45,612 nt of DNA, from NCBI GenBank assembly GCA_002501065.1, contig DLRK01000020.1, positions 15,637-61,248 of the forward strand, given 5' to 3'. Positions within the stretch are counted from its first letter, which is position 1. Every line of letters begins with the position of its first letter. Positions 23,312 to 32,905 of the stretch are shown here, one piece after another. This stretch comes from Akkermansiaceae bacterium UBA7890 (lineage in GTDB: Bacteria > Verrucomicrobiota > Verrucomicrobiia > Verrucomicrobiales > Akkermansiaceae). The notes beneath the pieces were generated by a model that saw nothing but the letters and a program-made list of their open reading frames with translations, was not told the origin of the DNA and ran no database searches. Made by a program: the position numbers and the translations under genes.

Positions 23312-26300
23312 TTATTTGACGATCATTTCACCCTTCATCAGGACCCAGTGCCCGGGAAAGGTGCAGAGGTAGGGATAGATGCCGGGTTTCTCGGGGGCAA
23401 GAAAGCGCAATGTTTCCGAGGAGTGGGGCTTGAGGAGCCTGGTGGCGTGCAGGATGCGCTTGTCGTCGGGAATGAAGTGCTTCTTCACGCCTTCCGGGCT
23501 CTTGGCCATTTCGTTGGCGGCGATGCCAATCGTCTCGATGGAGGTGTTGTGTTCGAGGATGAGGAGATTGTGCTGGGTGGCATCGGGATTGGTGAAGATC
23601 AGTTTGACGGGTTGTCCTGCCTTTACCTCGAACCGGTCCCGGGTGAAGAGGAGCCGTTCGGGAATGCAACCGATTTTCACTTCTGCCAGGTTGTTCTGTG
23701 AATCGAAGGCCGCCTCCCGGGCGTTGCGGGGAGTGGTGCCCGCTTTTGTCTTGGAGCTCCGATCGAAGGTCACCATGAACTTCGCCACGGCCGGAGGGGG
23801 CTTCTCCGCCCAGAACGGGAGAATGGACTTCGCTCCAAAGGCGGTCCGGATGGCATAGTTGAGATGCGCCTCGCGTGGATGGGTCAGGGTGGAGAGGAGG
23901 GACTGGAAGGCTGCCGGGGTGGCGAGGTAGGTGGAAGCGGTGACGGCCTCCAGGCGAACCAGGGCACTTTTGTCGTTTGCACTCTGGAGAAGGAGCACGC
24001 CCCGGTCCTTTTCGCTCAGGCCACAGTCAGCGTAGCGCAGCTGGCGGGTGGCGGCGGCGCGTGCGTGGTGTGTCCCACAGGAGAGCAGCTCCTTCAGCAG
24101 AGCCGGATTGGAGGCATCGACTCCGCGGTAGGTCCAGAGGGCTTCAAGCTGATGGTGACGGAAGCGCTGGTCCTTGGAATCGAGGGCGGCAACCCAGGTG
24201 TCCAGGGCGCCATGCACCTCGGTGGGATTCCGGTCGCGCAGTTCGCGCTTGGCCCAGTAGCGGTAGCGGTATTCCCTGCGTTTGAGCAGATCGAGGAGAG
24301 CGGCGATCGGTGCACCGGAGATCCCGGGAGGATCCTGCAACCGGGCGCCCTTGGGGACGATCCGCCAGATGCGCCCGGATTTGCGGTCGCGGCGCGGATC
24401 GCGAAGCGAGTACTGAGCATGCCCCTTCACCGGATTGTACCAGTCGCAGACATACATCGCACCACGTGGCCCGTAGCGGAGATCGACCGGGATGAAGGAG
24501 AGGTTGGTGGAGAAGATGAGGTTGAACTGAAACTCCTCGCGGAAGTGGTCGTCGTGTTCAACCCACTTGTGGAATTCGACCCGGTTGGTGGGCTTGTAAC
24601 GGACTTTGACAAAGCCGCCCTGCAGGTCGTCCGGCCACGAAGCGAAGTCAACAAACTCGTGACCGCATACGCCGGAGTAGGCCGGAATTCCGTTGGCTCT
24701 CGGGTGCTGGGCCGGGTAGGGAGCATTGGTGGCATGAAAGGCGCTTGCAAAGACGGGATGACTGGCCACGTGCTGCCCCCAGTCGTCGAAGGTCACGCCC
24801 CACGGGTTGGTGTTGGGGTAGCCGCCGAATGCAGTGAGCCGCTGCGAGCCGGGACGGAAGCGGAACCACGAGCTGTTCTTGGCGCGGACCGGACCGTAGG
24901 GGGTTTCGATCTGGGAGTTGTGGAAAATGGACTCGCGGAAAAGGAGATCGCCATCGGGCGTCCACACGAAATCGTGCAAGGCGTGGTGCGAATCCTCACA
25001 CCCGAAGCCGGTCAGGACGATCTCGCGATGATCGGCCTTGTCGTCTCCGTCGGTGTCCGCGAGGAAGATGAGGTGCGGTTCCTCCGAGAGGTAGACTCCT
25101 CCCTTGCCGAGGACAAAGGAGAGAGGCACTTCCAGGTTGTCGGCAAAAACGGTCGATTTGTCGGCCTTTCCGTCCCAGTCGGTGTCCTCCAGGATGATGA
25201 TCTTGTCGCTGGGTTCGCGTCCGGGATAGAGGTGCGGATAGGTGGTCGAGCAGGAGACCCAGAGCCGCCCGCGGGCATCCCAGCGCATCTGGATGGGACA
25301 GGCCATGTCGGGGAAGTCCTCCTCGGATGCGAAGCAGTTGACCTCGAAGCGCTCATCGACCTGGAAGGCCGCGAGTTCCTCCTCTGGTGAGAACCACTTG
25401 TTGGCGCCACGTCCCTGTGCGGTTTCCTCGAGTGGAGGCAGTCTGGAATCATCCACCGTAGCCTCTCTTCCCTGTGCGGTGGCCCAGATGGCCTTGTTCC
25501 GGTTGGCCACCATGAGATCGAAGTTTCGCATGGCGGGGAGGAAGTCGAGGTAGCCGTAGCTCCTGTTGCGCCCTCCGGTGTAATAGAAGGTGTTGAGGGG
25601 GCGGTAGCGGTGGAAGAACTGGAAGGATTTGTCCACCACGAGGGCGCGGGCCTTTTCGTTTACGGGTGGTGCGGTCTCGCCGAAGAGCTGGCGATAGAGC
25701 GTGCTGGCGAAGACCTGCTGTCCCGCTCCGTTCAGTTGCGTGCCGTTGTCGGTGAGGTCGCGTCCTTTCTCCGCCATGGCGGTGGCGGTGGCGGGGTAGA
25801 CATTGGCAAAGGCAACCTTGTGCCTGGCGGCGCTCTCTTCGATGGCCTGGCCATAGAGCTTCAGGTTTTCATTGTTGCGATCGGCAGCTGGAACACCCTT
25901 TATGTTCTCGTTGGCAACGGGAGAGAGTACGACGATCCGCGGAGCGCTTTTGCCGTTGTAGGACCGGGATTTGAGCTGGGAGAGGAAAGCGTCGAAGCGC
26001 GCGCGGAAGGCGGGAAGGCCAGCCTGACCCGCAAAGGATTCGTTGTAGCCGAAGGCCGCAATGATTACATCGGTGCGGTAGTAGGTGAGATGCTGGTCGA
26101 GGTCGCCGAAGTTGGCGGGTCGGGGTTGGAGGTCGACCTCGTCAGCAGGCCAGGAAAAGTTCCGGATGCCGAGCTGGTGATCGGGAAAGCGCTGGTGAAG
26201 GAGCGTTTCGAAATAACCGTAGTGACGGGCATTATCGAGGAGGCCGCTGCCGATGAAGGCGACCTGATCCTTCGGTTCAAGTTCCAGGGGCAGGGAGGTG

Positions 26301-26470
26301 GTGACTGGTTCTGCCTGTGGAGAGCGGGGCGAGGTCTTGAGATTGATGTAGTGCCGGGCCAGCTCAGGAGACTTCTCCGGCCCTCCCCTGGAAGCTTGTT
26401 TCTTGCGTTTTTGGGCTGCAAGAGGCTGCAGGCAGAGGGCAAGGAGAGGAAGGAGGTGGATGAATCTCAT
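23312..26470 (-). CDS. SGNH hydrolase / PVC-type dehydrogenase propeller / cupredoxin fusion
   Basis: A 1052-aa exported multidomain protein. Signal peptide is at about 1-19. Residues about 65-270 form an SGNH/GDSL-like domain (IGSGLLDNARHYGY; FGYNESF). Residues about 370-730 match the PVC-type membrane-bound dehydrogenase propeller (MRWDARGRLWVSCSTTYPHL; NPWGVTFDDWGQ). HEAT-like helices cover about 740-890. A C-terminal azurin-like cupredoxin domain has the copper ligands His967, Cys1036, His1041 and Met1045 (YLCTFPGHWVLMKG). Related PVC proteins often end in a CxxCH cytochrome c, which is absent here; copper replaces heme as the probable electron acceptor. Likely an exported sugar or polyol oxidation enzyme, with the sulfatase downstream. 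Confidence 0.85.
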   Translation of the reverse strand: MRFIHLLPLLALCLQPLAAQKRKKQASRGGPEKSPELARHYINLKTSPRSPQAEPVTTSLPLELEPKDQVAFIGSGLLDNARHYGYFETLLHQRFPDHQLGIRNFSWPADEVDLQPRPANFGDLDQHLTYYRTDVIIAAFGYNESFAGQAGLPAFRARFDAFLSQLKSRSYNGKSAPRIVVLSPVANENIKGVPAADRNNENLKLYGQAIEESAARHKVAFANVYPATATAMAEKGRDLTDNGTQLNGAGQQVFASTLYRQLFGETAPPVNEKARALVVDKSFQFFHRYRPLNTFYYTGGRNRSYGYLDFLPAMRNFDLMVANRNKAIWATAQGREATVDDSRLPPLEETAQGRGANKWFSPEEELAAFQVDERFEVNCFASEEDFPDMACPIQMRWDARGRLWVSCSTTYPHLYPGREPSDKIIILEDTDWDGKADKSTVFADNLEVPLSFVLGKGGVYLSEEPHLIFLADTDGDDKADHREIVLTGFGCEDSHHALHDFVWTPDGDLLFRESIFHNSQIETPYGPVRAKNSSWFRFRPGSQRLTAFGGYPNTNPWGVTFDDWGQHVASHPVFASAFHATNAPYPAQHPRANGIPAYSGVCGHEFVDFASWPDDLQGGFVKVRYKPTNRVEFHKWVEHDDHFREEFQFNLIFSTNLSFIPVDLRYGPRGAMYVCDWYNPVKGHAQYSLRDPRRDRKSGRIWRIVPKGARLQDPPGISGAPIAALLDLLKRREYRYRYWAKRELRDRNPTEVHGALDTWVAALDSKDQRFRHHQLEALWTYRGVDASNPALLKELLSCGTHHARAAATRQLRYADCGLSEKDRGVLLLQSANDKSALVRLEAVTASTYLATPAAFQSLLSTLTHPREAHLNYAIRTAFGAKSILPFWAEKPPPAVAKFMVTFDRSSKTKAGTTPRNAREAAFDSQNNLAEVKIGCIPERLLFTRDRFEVKAGQPVKLIFTNPDATQHNLLILEHNTSIETIGIAANEMAKSPEGVKKHFIPDDKRILHATRLLKPHSSETLRFLAPEKPGIYPYLCTFPGHWVLMKGEMIVK

Positions 26471-26577
26471 GGCAGGCGGGACCGGGGCCGGAAGCTGCCA
26501 AACCTCTACGCCTGCTGGCGAGGCGATTTTGCAGAGATTGCCTTTTCTCTCCGCACGGGAAGTTCTAGACCGGAGTC

Positions 26578-29136
26578 ATGCCGATCATCATTCGTCTGTT
26601 TTCGCAGTTGTTCATCTCAAAATTGCTGTTGCTTGTGATCGTGCCGGCTGGTGCGACGGAGTGGGTGGATCTCTTTGACGGGAAGAGCACGAAGGGGTGG
26701 ACACCTCGTAGCGAAGTTGTGCGCTTCGAAGCAAGGGACGGGGTGCTCGAACTTCACTCCAGGACGAATTGCTGGGTGACCACTGAAATTTCGATGGGGG
26801 ACTTCGAGGCGGAGCTGGAGGTGCTCCTGCCCGAGGATGCGCGCAAGGTGAACTTCAATTCCGGATTTGCCTATCGCTGTACGGGGGATCAGGGCAAGCC
26901 CAGGGGCTACCAGTGCGAGATTGACCTGCAGAAACCGGCCGGGGTTTACGGAATCGGGTTGGGAGGCTGGCTCTATCCGGGCAGGGTGCAGAACAGGGAT
27001 TACCAGGAACGGGTGAAGGGACTGCTCAAGGAAAAGGACTGGAACCATTTCCGGGTCGTGGCGCAGGGGTCGCTGGTCCGGACCTACCTCAATGGGAAGC
27101 TGATCGCGGAGTTGCACGAGAAACGGCAGCTTGCGGGCTACTTCGGCATCCAGCACCACGGCAAAGGGGGAACGGTCCGCTTTCGTAACATCCGGGTCCG
27201 CCGGCTTCATCCCAATATCCTCTGGATCACCGCTGAGGACATGAGCCCCTATTTCGGATGTTACGGTGACGAGTTCGCCACTACTCCAAACCTGGACAAG
27301 TTTGCAACCGAGAGCGTGCGCTACACCCGGGCCTTTGCTGCGGCGCCGGTCTGCTCTCCCTCACGGGCCTGCCTCATCACGGGCATGACCACGGTCAGCC
27401 TGGGGGCGCACCAGATGCGGTCGGCCTTCCCGATTCCGGACCGGGTGAAGGCCTTTCCCGGCTATCTGCGGAAGGCCGGTTACTTCACCACCAACAACGT
27501 CAAGACCGACTATAACAATGGGGCGGCGCAGCGCCTGATTGCGGAAGCGTGGCACGAGTCGAGTGGCCAGGCGCATTGGCGCAGCGACCAGCGCAGGGAA
27601 GGCCAACCGTTCTTTGCGGTGTTCAACGACATGAGCACCCATCAATCCCGCACCACGGTGTGGCCGCACGAGGTGTTCGTGCGTGAAGTGCAGTCCAAGC
27701 TCACCAGGGAGGAGATCCACGATCCGGCAACCGTTTCGCTGCCCCCCTACTATCCGGATACGCCCGTGATCCGGAAGGAGTGGGCGCGCATGTATGATTG
27801 CGTGACCGTGATGGACCGGAATACGGGGCGTCTCCTGCGTGAACTGGAGGAGGACGGGCTGGCGGACAATACCATCGTTTTCTTTTATACCGATCATGGC
27901 ACGGGGATGCCGAGGGGCAAAAGGATGCTGCACGATTCGGGGATGCGGGTGGCTCTCATGGCGCGCTTCCCGAGGCGCTACCAGCATCTCGCACCCTCCC
28001 TGCCGGGGACGGTCAATGATGAACTGGTGAGCTTCGTCGACTTTCCCTGCACGGTCCTGAACCTGGCCGGACTGGCGAAACCGGATTACATGCAGGGACG
28101 CAGTTTTCTGGGACGGGAACGCGATCCAAAGCGCGAATACGTCTATGGCTGTCGTGACCGGGTTGACGAGGTTTTCGAGTGTGCACGTTCGCTCCGGAGT
28201 GAGAAATACCTCTACATCCGGAACTACCATCCGCATCTGAGCCACAACCAGCCCAGCGTCTTTTCCGATCTGGGACGGACCCGGCAGGAGATTACCCGCC
28301 TTGCGAGGGACAAGCCACAATTGCTCGACAAGGCGCAACTGGATTACGCGGGACCAGGCAAGCCGGTGGAGGCCTTCTACGATTGTGAGGCTGATCCACA
28401 CAATCTGGTGAATCTGCTGGAGACGGAGATGACCGCCGGGCAGCAGGCGGCCCTCGTGGAGCACCGCCGAATCTACCGGATTGAGCGTATGCGCCTGCGG
28501 GATCCCGGAGCGATTCCGGAAAGCGAGATGTGGAAATGGGTCAGGAATGAGGACAGGGCCCTGCGCGATATCCTCCTTGGGAAGAGCGATCACCAACCGA
28601 ACCTGGAGGCGGCGTGGAGTGCTGCGGACCTGGTCGGCCGGTCGGAGGTGTCGACCGCCCTCAAGCTGCTGAAGTCCGCCGACCCGAGCGAGCGTTACTG
28701 GGCCATCCTCGCCCTGCGGGTAGCAGGCTACCAGGACAGGGATCGCGTGGTGGGTTACCTGGACGACATCTCTGCAGCGGTAAGACTGGAAACGGCGGAT
28801 TGGCTGGCTCAGGGGGACAGGCACCGGGAGGCGGCCCTCGCCGGTCTGGTGAAGGAACTCGGCCACGACGACTGGTGGGTGGCCCTGCGGGCCTGCCGGG
28901 CGATCGAGTTATTGGGCGAGGAGGCCAGGGCGGTCCTGCCCTCCATGAAGGATCTCTACACCCGGAACCGGAACAAGAAAGGTGACGGTCCCTTCTACCT
29001 GGCGTTTTCGGCAGGGGCCTTTCTTGACCGATTGGGGGAGGACACCCAGCGGTGGGATTTCTCACCGGGGGCGGGTGCCTTCACGCCGGAACCGAAGAAA
29101 AAACAGGATCGGGACCGGGCGCGGATAGGAAAGTGA
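26578..29136 (+). CDS. DUF1080 - sulfatase - HEAT-repeat fusion protein
   Basis: An 852-aa exported enzyme. Signal peptide (about 1-26), then a DUF1080/LamG-like domain (about 28-208; WVDLFDGKSTKGW; GYFGIQHHGKGGTVRFRNIR) that in related proteins binds or cleaves sugars. The sulfatase domain (about 210-600) has ITAEDMSPYFG metal ligands (Glu220, Asp221) and the maturation motif Cys259-Ser-Pro-Ser-Arg. It resembles heparan N-sulfatase-like members. HEAT-like helices follow at about 660-830. The tail is Lys/Arg-rich. A ribosome binding site GGAG precedes the ATG. It is divergent from the gene at 26470 across 107 bp, which must hold both promoters. Confidence 0.9.
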   Translation: MPIIIRLFSQLFISKLLLLVIVPAGATEWVDLFDGKSTKGWTPRSEVVRFEARDGVLELHSRTNCWVTTEISMGDFEAELEVLLPEDARKVNFNSGFAYRCTGDQGKPRGYQCEIDLQKPAGVYGIGLGGWLYPGRVQNRDYQERVKGLLKEKDWNHFRVVAQGSLVRTYLNGKLIAELHEKRQLAGYFGIQHHGKGGTVRFRNIRVRRLHPNILWITAEDMSPYFGCYGDEFATTPNLDKFATESVRYTRAFAAAPVCSPSRACLITGMTTVSLGAHQMRSAFPIPDRVKAFPGYLRKAGYFTTNNVKTDYNNGAAQRLIAEAWHESSGQAHWRSDQRREGQPFFAVFNDMSTHQSRTTVWPHEVFVREVQSKLTREEIHDPATVSLPPYYPDTPVIRKEWARMYDCVTVMDRNTGRLLRELEEDGLADNTIVFFYTDHGTGMPRGKRMLHDSGMRVALMARFPRRYQHLAPSLPGTVNDELVSFVDFPCTVLNLAGLAKPDYMQGRSFLGRERDPKREYVYGCRDRVDEVFECARSLRSEKYLYIRNYHPHLSHNQPSVFSDLGRTRQEITRLARDKPQLLDKAQLDYAGPGKPVEAFYDCEADPHNLVNLLETEMTAGQQAALVEHRRIYRIERMRLRDPGAIPESEMWKWVRNEDRALRDILLGKSDHQPNLEAAWSAADLVGRSEVSTALKLLKSADPSERYWAILALRVAGYQDRDRVVGYLDDISAAVRLETADWLAQGDRHREAALAGLVKELGHDDWWVALRACRAIELLGEEARAVLPSMKDLYTRNRNKKGDGPFYLAFSAGAFLDRLGEDTQRWDFSPGAGAFTPEPKKKQDRDRARIGK

Positions 29137-29162
29137 CTTCCGGGTAAGCGTCCCGTCGGGGT

Positions 29163-30002
29163 CTATTGCCCGGGGTAGGCTGGCTCGGCACGGAAGGCCG
29201 ACAGCGGTTTTCCCCCGGCCCATCCCCTTGAAGCCACCAGGGTGCCGGGGAGGGTTGTCTTTTTCTTGGGGCTGAATTCGGAGCGGGTCCCGCTGATGAG
29301 GTAACTGCCATCCGGCTGGCGCGTGACCTTCTGGGCTGGTTCGGAGGTGACCTGGCCGTCTTCGCTGAAGAAGTAGATCTCACCGGGATCTGCCGCGGCA
29401 CCCGCTCCGGGGCGGACACGGATCAAGACGGGGTTGTCGTCCGGTTTCGACTCAATGGAAACTTTCCACAGATCAGTTTCCCGGGGAAGGGCTTCGCGTT
29501 CCCGGGCGATGGCTGCAGCCCATTGGGGATGAGGCCTGGTCTTCCTGGCACGGTTGACGGGGAGTGTGAGGCTGCGGGTGACGAAGCCCGGGTGGCATTC
29601 CTTGTGACAGGCCATCCAGGCCAGTTCACCGGTCAGGGTGACGGAGTTGCCCGGGAGTTTCTCCGGCGGTGTGATGACCGTCAGCAGAAGAAGTTCGCGG
29701 TGGAATCCGTGGGCGGGGTGGCCCGCCATGTCGACTACCTCGGGAGTGGGCCAGGCGATTTCGCTGGCGTGGAATCCCGTGGGCAGCTGCCACTTGATGG
29801 AGGTGGGCAGTCCCACGATGCCCGGGTACTTCCAGTAGGTATGGTAGTGTTTGTCCGGAAGAATGTGGAGGCCGACCGTAAAGGGAACTCCGGGCCGGAT
29901 GGACTCCACTTCAGAGACGAACTGCGCATGCGCGCCCACCGCCTGGACCGGCAGGGGCGCGGAGAGAACCAAAAGCAGGAAAAGAGGAGTGAGGACCTTC
30001 AT
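29163..30002 (-). CDS. Stand-alone DsbD alpha (N-terminal) domain-like protein
   Basis: A 279-aa exported protein with signal peptide (about 1-22), resembling the N-terminal immunoglobulin-like domain of the thiol-disulfide interchange protein DsbD. The stretch HILPDKHYHTYWKYPG and the region ending WMACHKECHPG with Cys132 and Cys136 match that family (CxxxC in place of the longer spacing in E. coli DsbD). No transmembrane or thioredoxin domain follows, so electrons would have to come from another protein. It follows the sulfatase at 30022 by 19 bp and is likely co-transcribed with it. The C-terminal 100 residues are not assigned. Confidence 0.75.
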   Translation of the reverse strand: MKVLTPLFLLLVLSAPLPVQAVGAHAQFVSEVESIRPGVPFTVGLHILPDKHYHTYWKYPGIVGLPTSIKWQLPTGFHASEIAWPTPEVVDMAGHPAHGFHRELLLLTVITPPEKLPGNSVTLTGELAWMACHKECHPGFVTRSLTLPVNRARKTRPHPQWAAAIAREREALPRETDLWKVSIESKPDDNPVLIRVRPGAGAAADPGEIYFFSEDGQVTSEPAQKVTRQPDGSYLISGTRSEFSPKKKTTLPGTLVASRGWAGGKPLSAFRAEPAYPGQ

Positions 30003-30021
30003 GGCAGGGCAAGACCGGGGG

Positions 30022-31413
30022 CTATTGTTCCCACTTGAACTTCCAGATCTGCGAGGGGGTGTGGGCTTGCTTGAAGATGTCCCGGGCGCGAGCGATGAGT
30101 TCGGGTTTCCGGGTCGCGAGGTTGTTCTTCTCGGCGCGATCCGTCATCAGGTCGTAGATCTCGACGGGCGCATCCTGTCCCTTCCGGGTGAGCTGGTTCT
30201 GTACGGCCTTCCACTTTCCGATGCGGACCGCCCGCTTTCCGCCACCTTCAAAGAATTCCCAGTAGAGGTATTCGTGTTGTTTTTGTTTCCTGCCGAGGAG
30301 GGCGGGCAGGAAGCTGATCCCGTCAAGATCCCGGGGCGTTTCCGTGCCCGCCAGCTCGCAGAAGGTAGGGAAGAGATCCCAATGGGCGGAAATATGGTCA
30401 CTGGTCGATCCCGCCTTCACCTTGCCAGGCCAGCGGACGAGAAGGGGACAGCGGATACCTCCTTCGTAGAGGTCGCGCTTGTGCCCCCTCAGACCTCCGT
30501 TGGAATTGAAGTAGTCGGGCATGTGGCCGCCCTCCTTGTGAGGGCCATTGTCCGAGCTGAGGAGAACGATGGTGTTCTCTTCGATGCCGTGTTCTTCGAG
30601 AGACTTGAGCACGCGGCCGATCCCATGATCGAGGGCCGTCATCATCCCCGCGAACTGAGCGGCGGGGTTCCTGGCGAAAGGCTTGTTGTTGCCGTAGCGT
30701 CCCACCTTGTTCTCAAATTCCGGAAACTTCCTGCGGAAGGGGGCGGCATACTTTTCCGGCACGTGCATGGCGGCGTGCGGGATGGTGACCGGGAGGAAGC
30801 AGAAGAACGGTCCCTTGTGGTGATTGTCGATCCACTCCACGGCCCGATCCATGATGAGATCGTGAGCGTAGGTTTCGCCGTCGAGTTCGATTTTCTGGAG
30901 ATTGTCGAAGAGCCAGGTCGGATAGTAGGTATGGGCATTGCGCTGGCAATTATAGCCGAAGAAGCGGTCGAATCCCTGATGGACGGGATCGCCTTCCGAG
31001 CCCGGATTGCCCAAGCCCCACTTTCCGAAGGCACCGGTGGCGTAACCGGCCTTCTTGAGAGCCTCCGCGATGGTAAAGGTTGCGGCGGGAATGGGGAACT
31101 GTCCCACCGGCTTGATCTCCCTGTTCCCGCGACTCGGGGTGTGTCCGGTGTGGAGACCGGACATGATCACGCTGCGGGTGGGGGCGCAGACCGTCGAACC
31201 GGAGTAGTGGTTGGTGAATTTCATCCCCTCCGTGGCGAGGCGGTCGATATTGGGTGTCTGGAACTTCTCCTGTCCGTAGCAGGAGAGGTCTCCATAGCCG
31301 GCGTCATCAAGGAGGATATAGATGATATTGGGTTGCTGCTTCGCTGCCGGGAGGGTTGCAGGAAATGCGCAAATCAGGGCGGCAAGGAAAAGGACAGGGA
31401 GACGGGCAGGCAT
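30022..31413 (-). CDS. Type I sulfatase (arylsulfatase family)
   Basis: Exported sulfatase (463 aa from the ATG at 31413, which starts directly with the signal peptide MPARLPVLFLAALICAFPATLPA). An ATG at 31443 would add ten residues. Metal-binding IYILLDDAGYGD (Asp36, Asp37), maturation motif Cys76-Ala-Pro-Thr-Arg, then GKWGLG and LLSSDNGPHKEGG are all present. The C-terminus ends with the usual IYDLMTDRAEKNNLA segment. A conserved upstream element shared with the gene at 32869 covers its leader (see the repeat entries). The downstream gene is the DsbD-alpha-like protein. Confidence 0.93.
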   Translation of the reverse strand: MPARLPVLFLAALICAFPATLPAAKQQPNIIYILLDDAGYGDLSCYGQEKFQTPNIDRLATEGMKFTNHYSGSTVCAPTRSVIMSGLHTGHTPSRGNREIKPVGQFPIPAATFTIAEALKKAGYATGAFGKWGLGNPGSEGDPVHQGFDRFFGYNCQRNAHTYYPTWLFDNLQKIELDGETYAHDLIMDRAVEWIDNHHKGPFFCFLPVTIPHAAMHVPEKYAAPFRRKFPEFENKVGRYGNNKPFARNPAAQFAGMMTALDHGIGRVLKSLEEHGIEENTIVLLSSDNGPHKEGGHMPDYFNSNGGLRGHKRDLYEGGIRCPLLVRWPGKVKAGSTSDHISAHWDLFPTFCELAGTETPRDLDGISFLPALLGRKQKQHEYLYWEFFEGGGKRAVRIGKWKAVQNQLTRKGQDAPVEIYDLMTDRAEKNNLATRKPELIARARDIFKQAHTPSQIWKFKWEQ

Positions 31414-31481
31414 GGGGTGATAATTACGGTCGGTCAGGATCATTCATTCACCGTTCCTGAATGCAAGAAATCAAGGAGGAG
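31407..31481 (-). repeat. Dispersed upstream element, copy A
   Basis: About 75 bp covering the leader and start codon of the sulfatase at 31413. It aligns at roughly 80% identity (by eye, with two single-base gaps) with 32906-32980. The best part, at its distal end, is CTGAATGCAAGAAATCAAGG on the plus strand (31457-31476). The two copies lie in the same orientation about 1.5 kb apart. Because the aligned part includes the ATG, copy B may be a captured or duplicated gene start. Confidence 0.7.
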
Positions 31482-31600
31482 AAGGACGGGAAGCCTGTCG
31501 TCCCCACCAGCCGGGAATGGCATCCCCGGCGGACATGATGGAATTGATCCCCGGTCGGATGCCGGTGATGATCAAGCGTCTCTGAGGCATGCAGGCCGCC

Positions 31601-32869
31601 TCAGCTCTCGATGGTCATGAGTGATCCCTCAATCTTGTTGCGTCCGGATTTGCGGAACGGGCGCGGCATCGGCTGGGCATTGCCTCTCTGGTCAATCGTG
31701 CGGCAGTAGATGTCGTATTTTCCAGGAGCCATGCCCTTCAACAGGGTCGCCCAGTGAGCGATGGTGTAGCGCATCGGCCAGTGGTCCGGTTTGCCTTCCG
31801 CGGTGAAAAAGCGCACTTCCGGTGGCAATTTGCCCCCGGGTAGTCCACCGCCCCACTTTTCGGGGGGTGGCAGGATCGCGGCATCCTGCCACGGGGCCTT
31901 GGTGAAGTAGGGATCATCCTCGGGCCATTCCCCATCCTGCCGGGGCTTGATCCAGACCTGCACTTTTCCCAGTCCGCCGACGCCGACTTGCGCCAGTCCG
32001 GTCAGCGGGATTGGTGAACCGGCCTTTGCCTGGGTTGGTCTGTGGATGAATCGACACATGGTCTTCATCTGGCTGTCGATGTCGTTGTTGCCACTGGCGT
32101 AGGTGTCATTGGCAGCGGGTGCATTTGTGAGGACCACGGTCTTCAGCCACTTGACTGACTTGAACCCGTAGGCTTCGGGCACGATCATTCGTACCGGTCC
32201 GCCGCTTTCACCACTCAGCAATTCGCCGTTCAGTTTGTAGCACAGGATGACCGGATGGTCGCCGGGCGGATCCTCCAGCACCCGACCGATGGGAAGGGAA
32301 CTGCGGAATATCTGCTTCGGATCCTCATTGTGGTGTCCGTAATAGAAGACCCGGCGGATGTTGGCGGAGGGTCTGGCCGCCCAGATCGCCTCGCGCAGGG
32401 GCACTCCTTCCCACAGGCCCATTCCGAGGGGAGTTGCCATGTTGTTGCAGGTCATCACCTTGAGGAAGCGCGTGGGGCGTTTGCCGGCGAGTTTCAAGAG
32501 GCCCTTGAAATCGAGTGCGGTGCCTTTTTCCCTGGAGAGCGGATTGTCCACCTGGGCGTTTGTTTCGCTGTCGGCTATCACGTCGAGTTTCCAGCTGTCC
32601 CTCTCCATGCCGATTGCCAGACGTTTTTCCGGGGGCAATTTATATGGCAGAGGCTTGCCTCGCTCAACGAGCTCGAATTCCTTGTGATGGGTCAGGTACT
32701 CAAGGTCGGCAATTGTTTCTTCAAGGATGTTTCTGTCCGCATCCCGGGCCCGCAGCAGGGAGGGATAGCCCATGGCCGCGAAGCCGGCTGTTCCGAGGTG
32801 CATGAAATAACGCCGGGTTACTTCCAGGTGCTGCTGGGAAATGTCGCGAGAAAGTGGCGGGTCTTGCAT
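31601..32869 (-). CDS. Tat-exported sulfite-oxidase-family molybdenum protein
   Basis: A 422-aa protein of the sulfite oxidase / YedY-like molybdopterin family. The preferred ATG at 32869 is followed by a twin-arginine signal (Thr-Arg19-Arg20-Tyr-Phe-Met, then a weakly hydrophobic GTAGFAAMG). A longer frame from 32965 runs through the repeat element. The Mo-coordinating Cys is probably Cys141 in KVMTCNNMATPLGMG. A C-terminal dimerisation-type domain is suggested by GLAQVGVGGLGKVQVWI. Substrate is unknown; exported members may reduce or oxidise small oxo-compounds. It is transcribed away from the SelW-like gene, with 165 bp between. Confidence 0.85.
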   Translation of the reverse strand: MQDPPLSRDISQQHLEVTRRYFMHLGTAGFAAMGYPSLLRARDADRNILEETIADLEYLTHHKEFELVERGKPLPYKLPPEKRLAIGMERDSWKLDVIADSETNAQVDNPLSREKGTALDFKGLLKLAGKRPTRFLKVMTCNNMATPLGMGLWEGVPLREAIWAARPSANIRRVFYYGHHNEDPKQIFRSSLPIGRVLEDPPGDHPVILCYKLNGELLSGESGGPVRMIVPEAYGFKSVKWLKTVVLTNAPAANDTYASGNNDIDSQMKTMCRFIHRPTQAKAGSPIPLTGLAQVGVGGLGKVQVWIKPRQDGEWPEDDPYFTKAPWQDAAILPPPEKWGGGLPGGKLPPEVRFFTAEGKPDHWPMRYTIAHWATLLKGMAPGKYDIYCRTIDQRGNAQPMPRPFRKSGRNKIEGSLMTIES

Positions 32870-32905
32870 CGGGGTGGTTTCAGGAAGGTTTGTCAGGAGG
32901 CCGTG

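Noticed and set aside
23864..25390. 508-codon plus-strand frame (and similar antisense frames at 37227-38756, 41652-42902 and 27361-28866)
   Set aside because: Each lies fully opposite a gene with clear family motifs, so it is a shadow frame.
29851..31620. 589-codon plus-strand frame
   Set aside because: Antisense to the sulfatase and DsbD-alpha-like genes, which have intact motifs; long antisense frames are common in GC-rich DNA.
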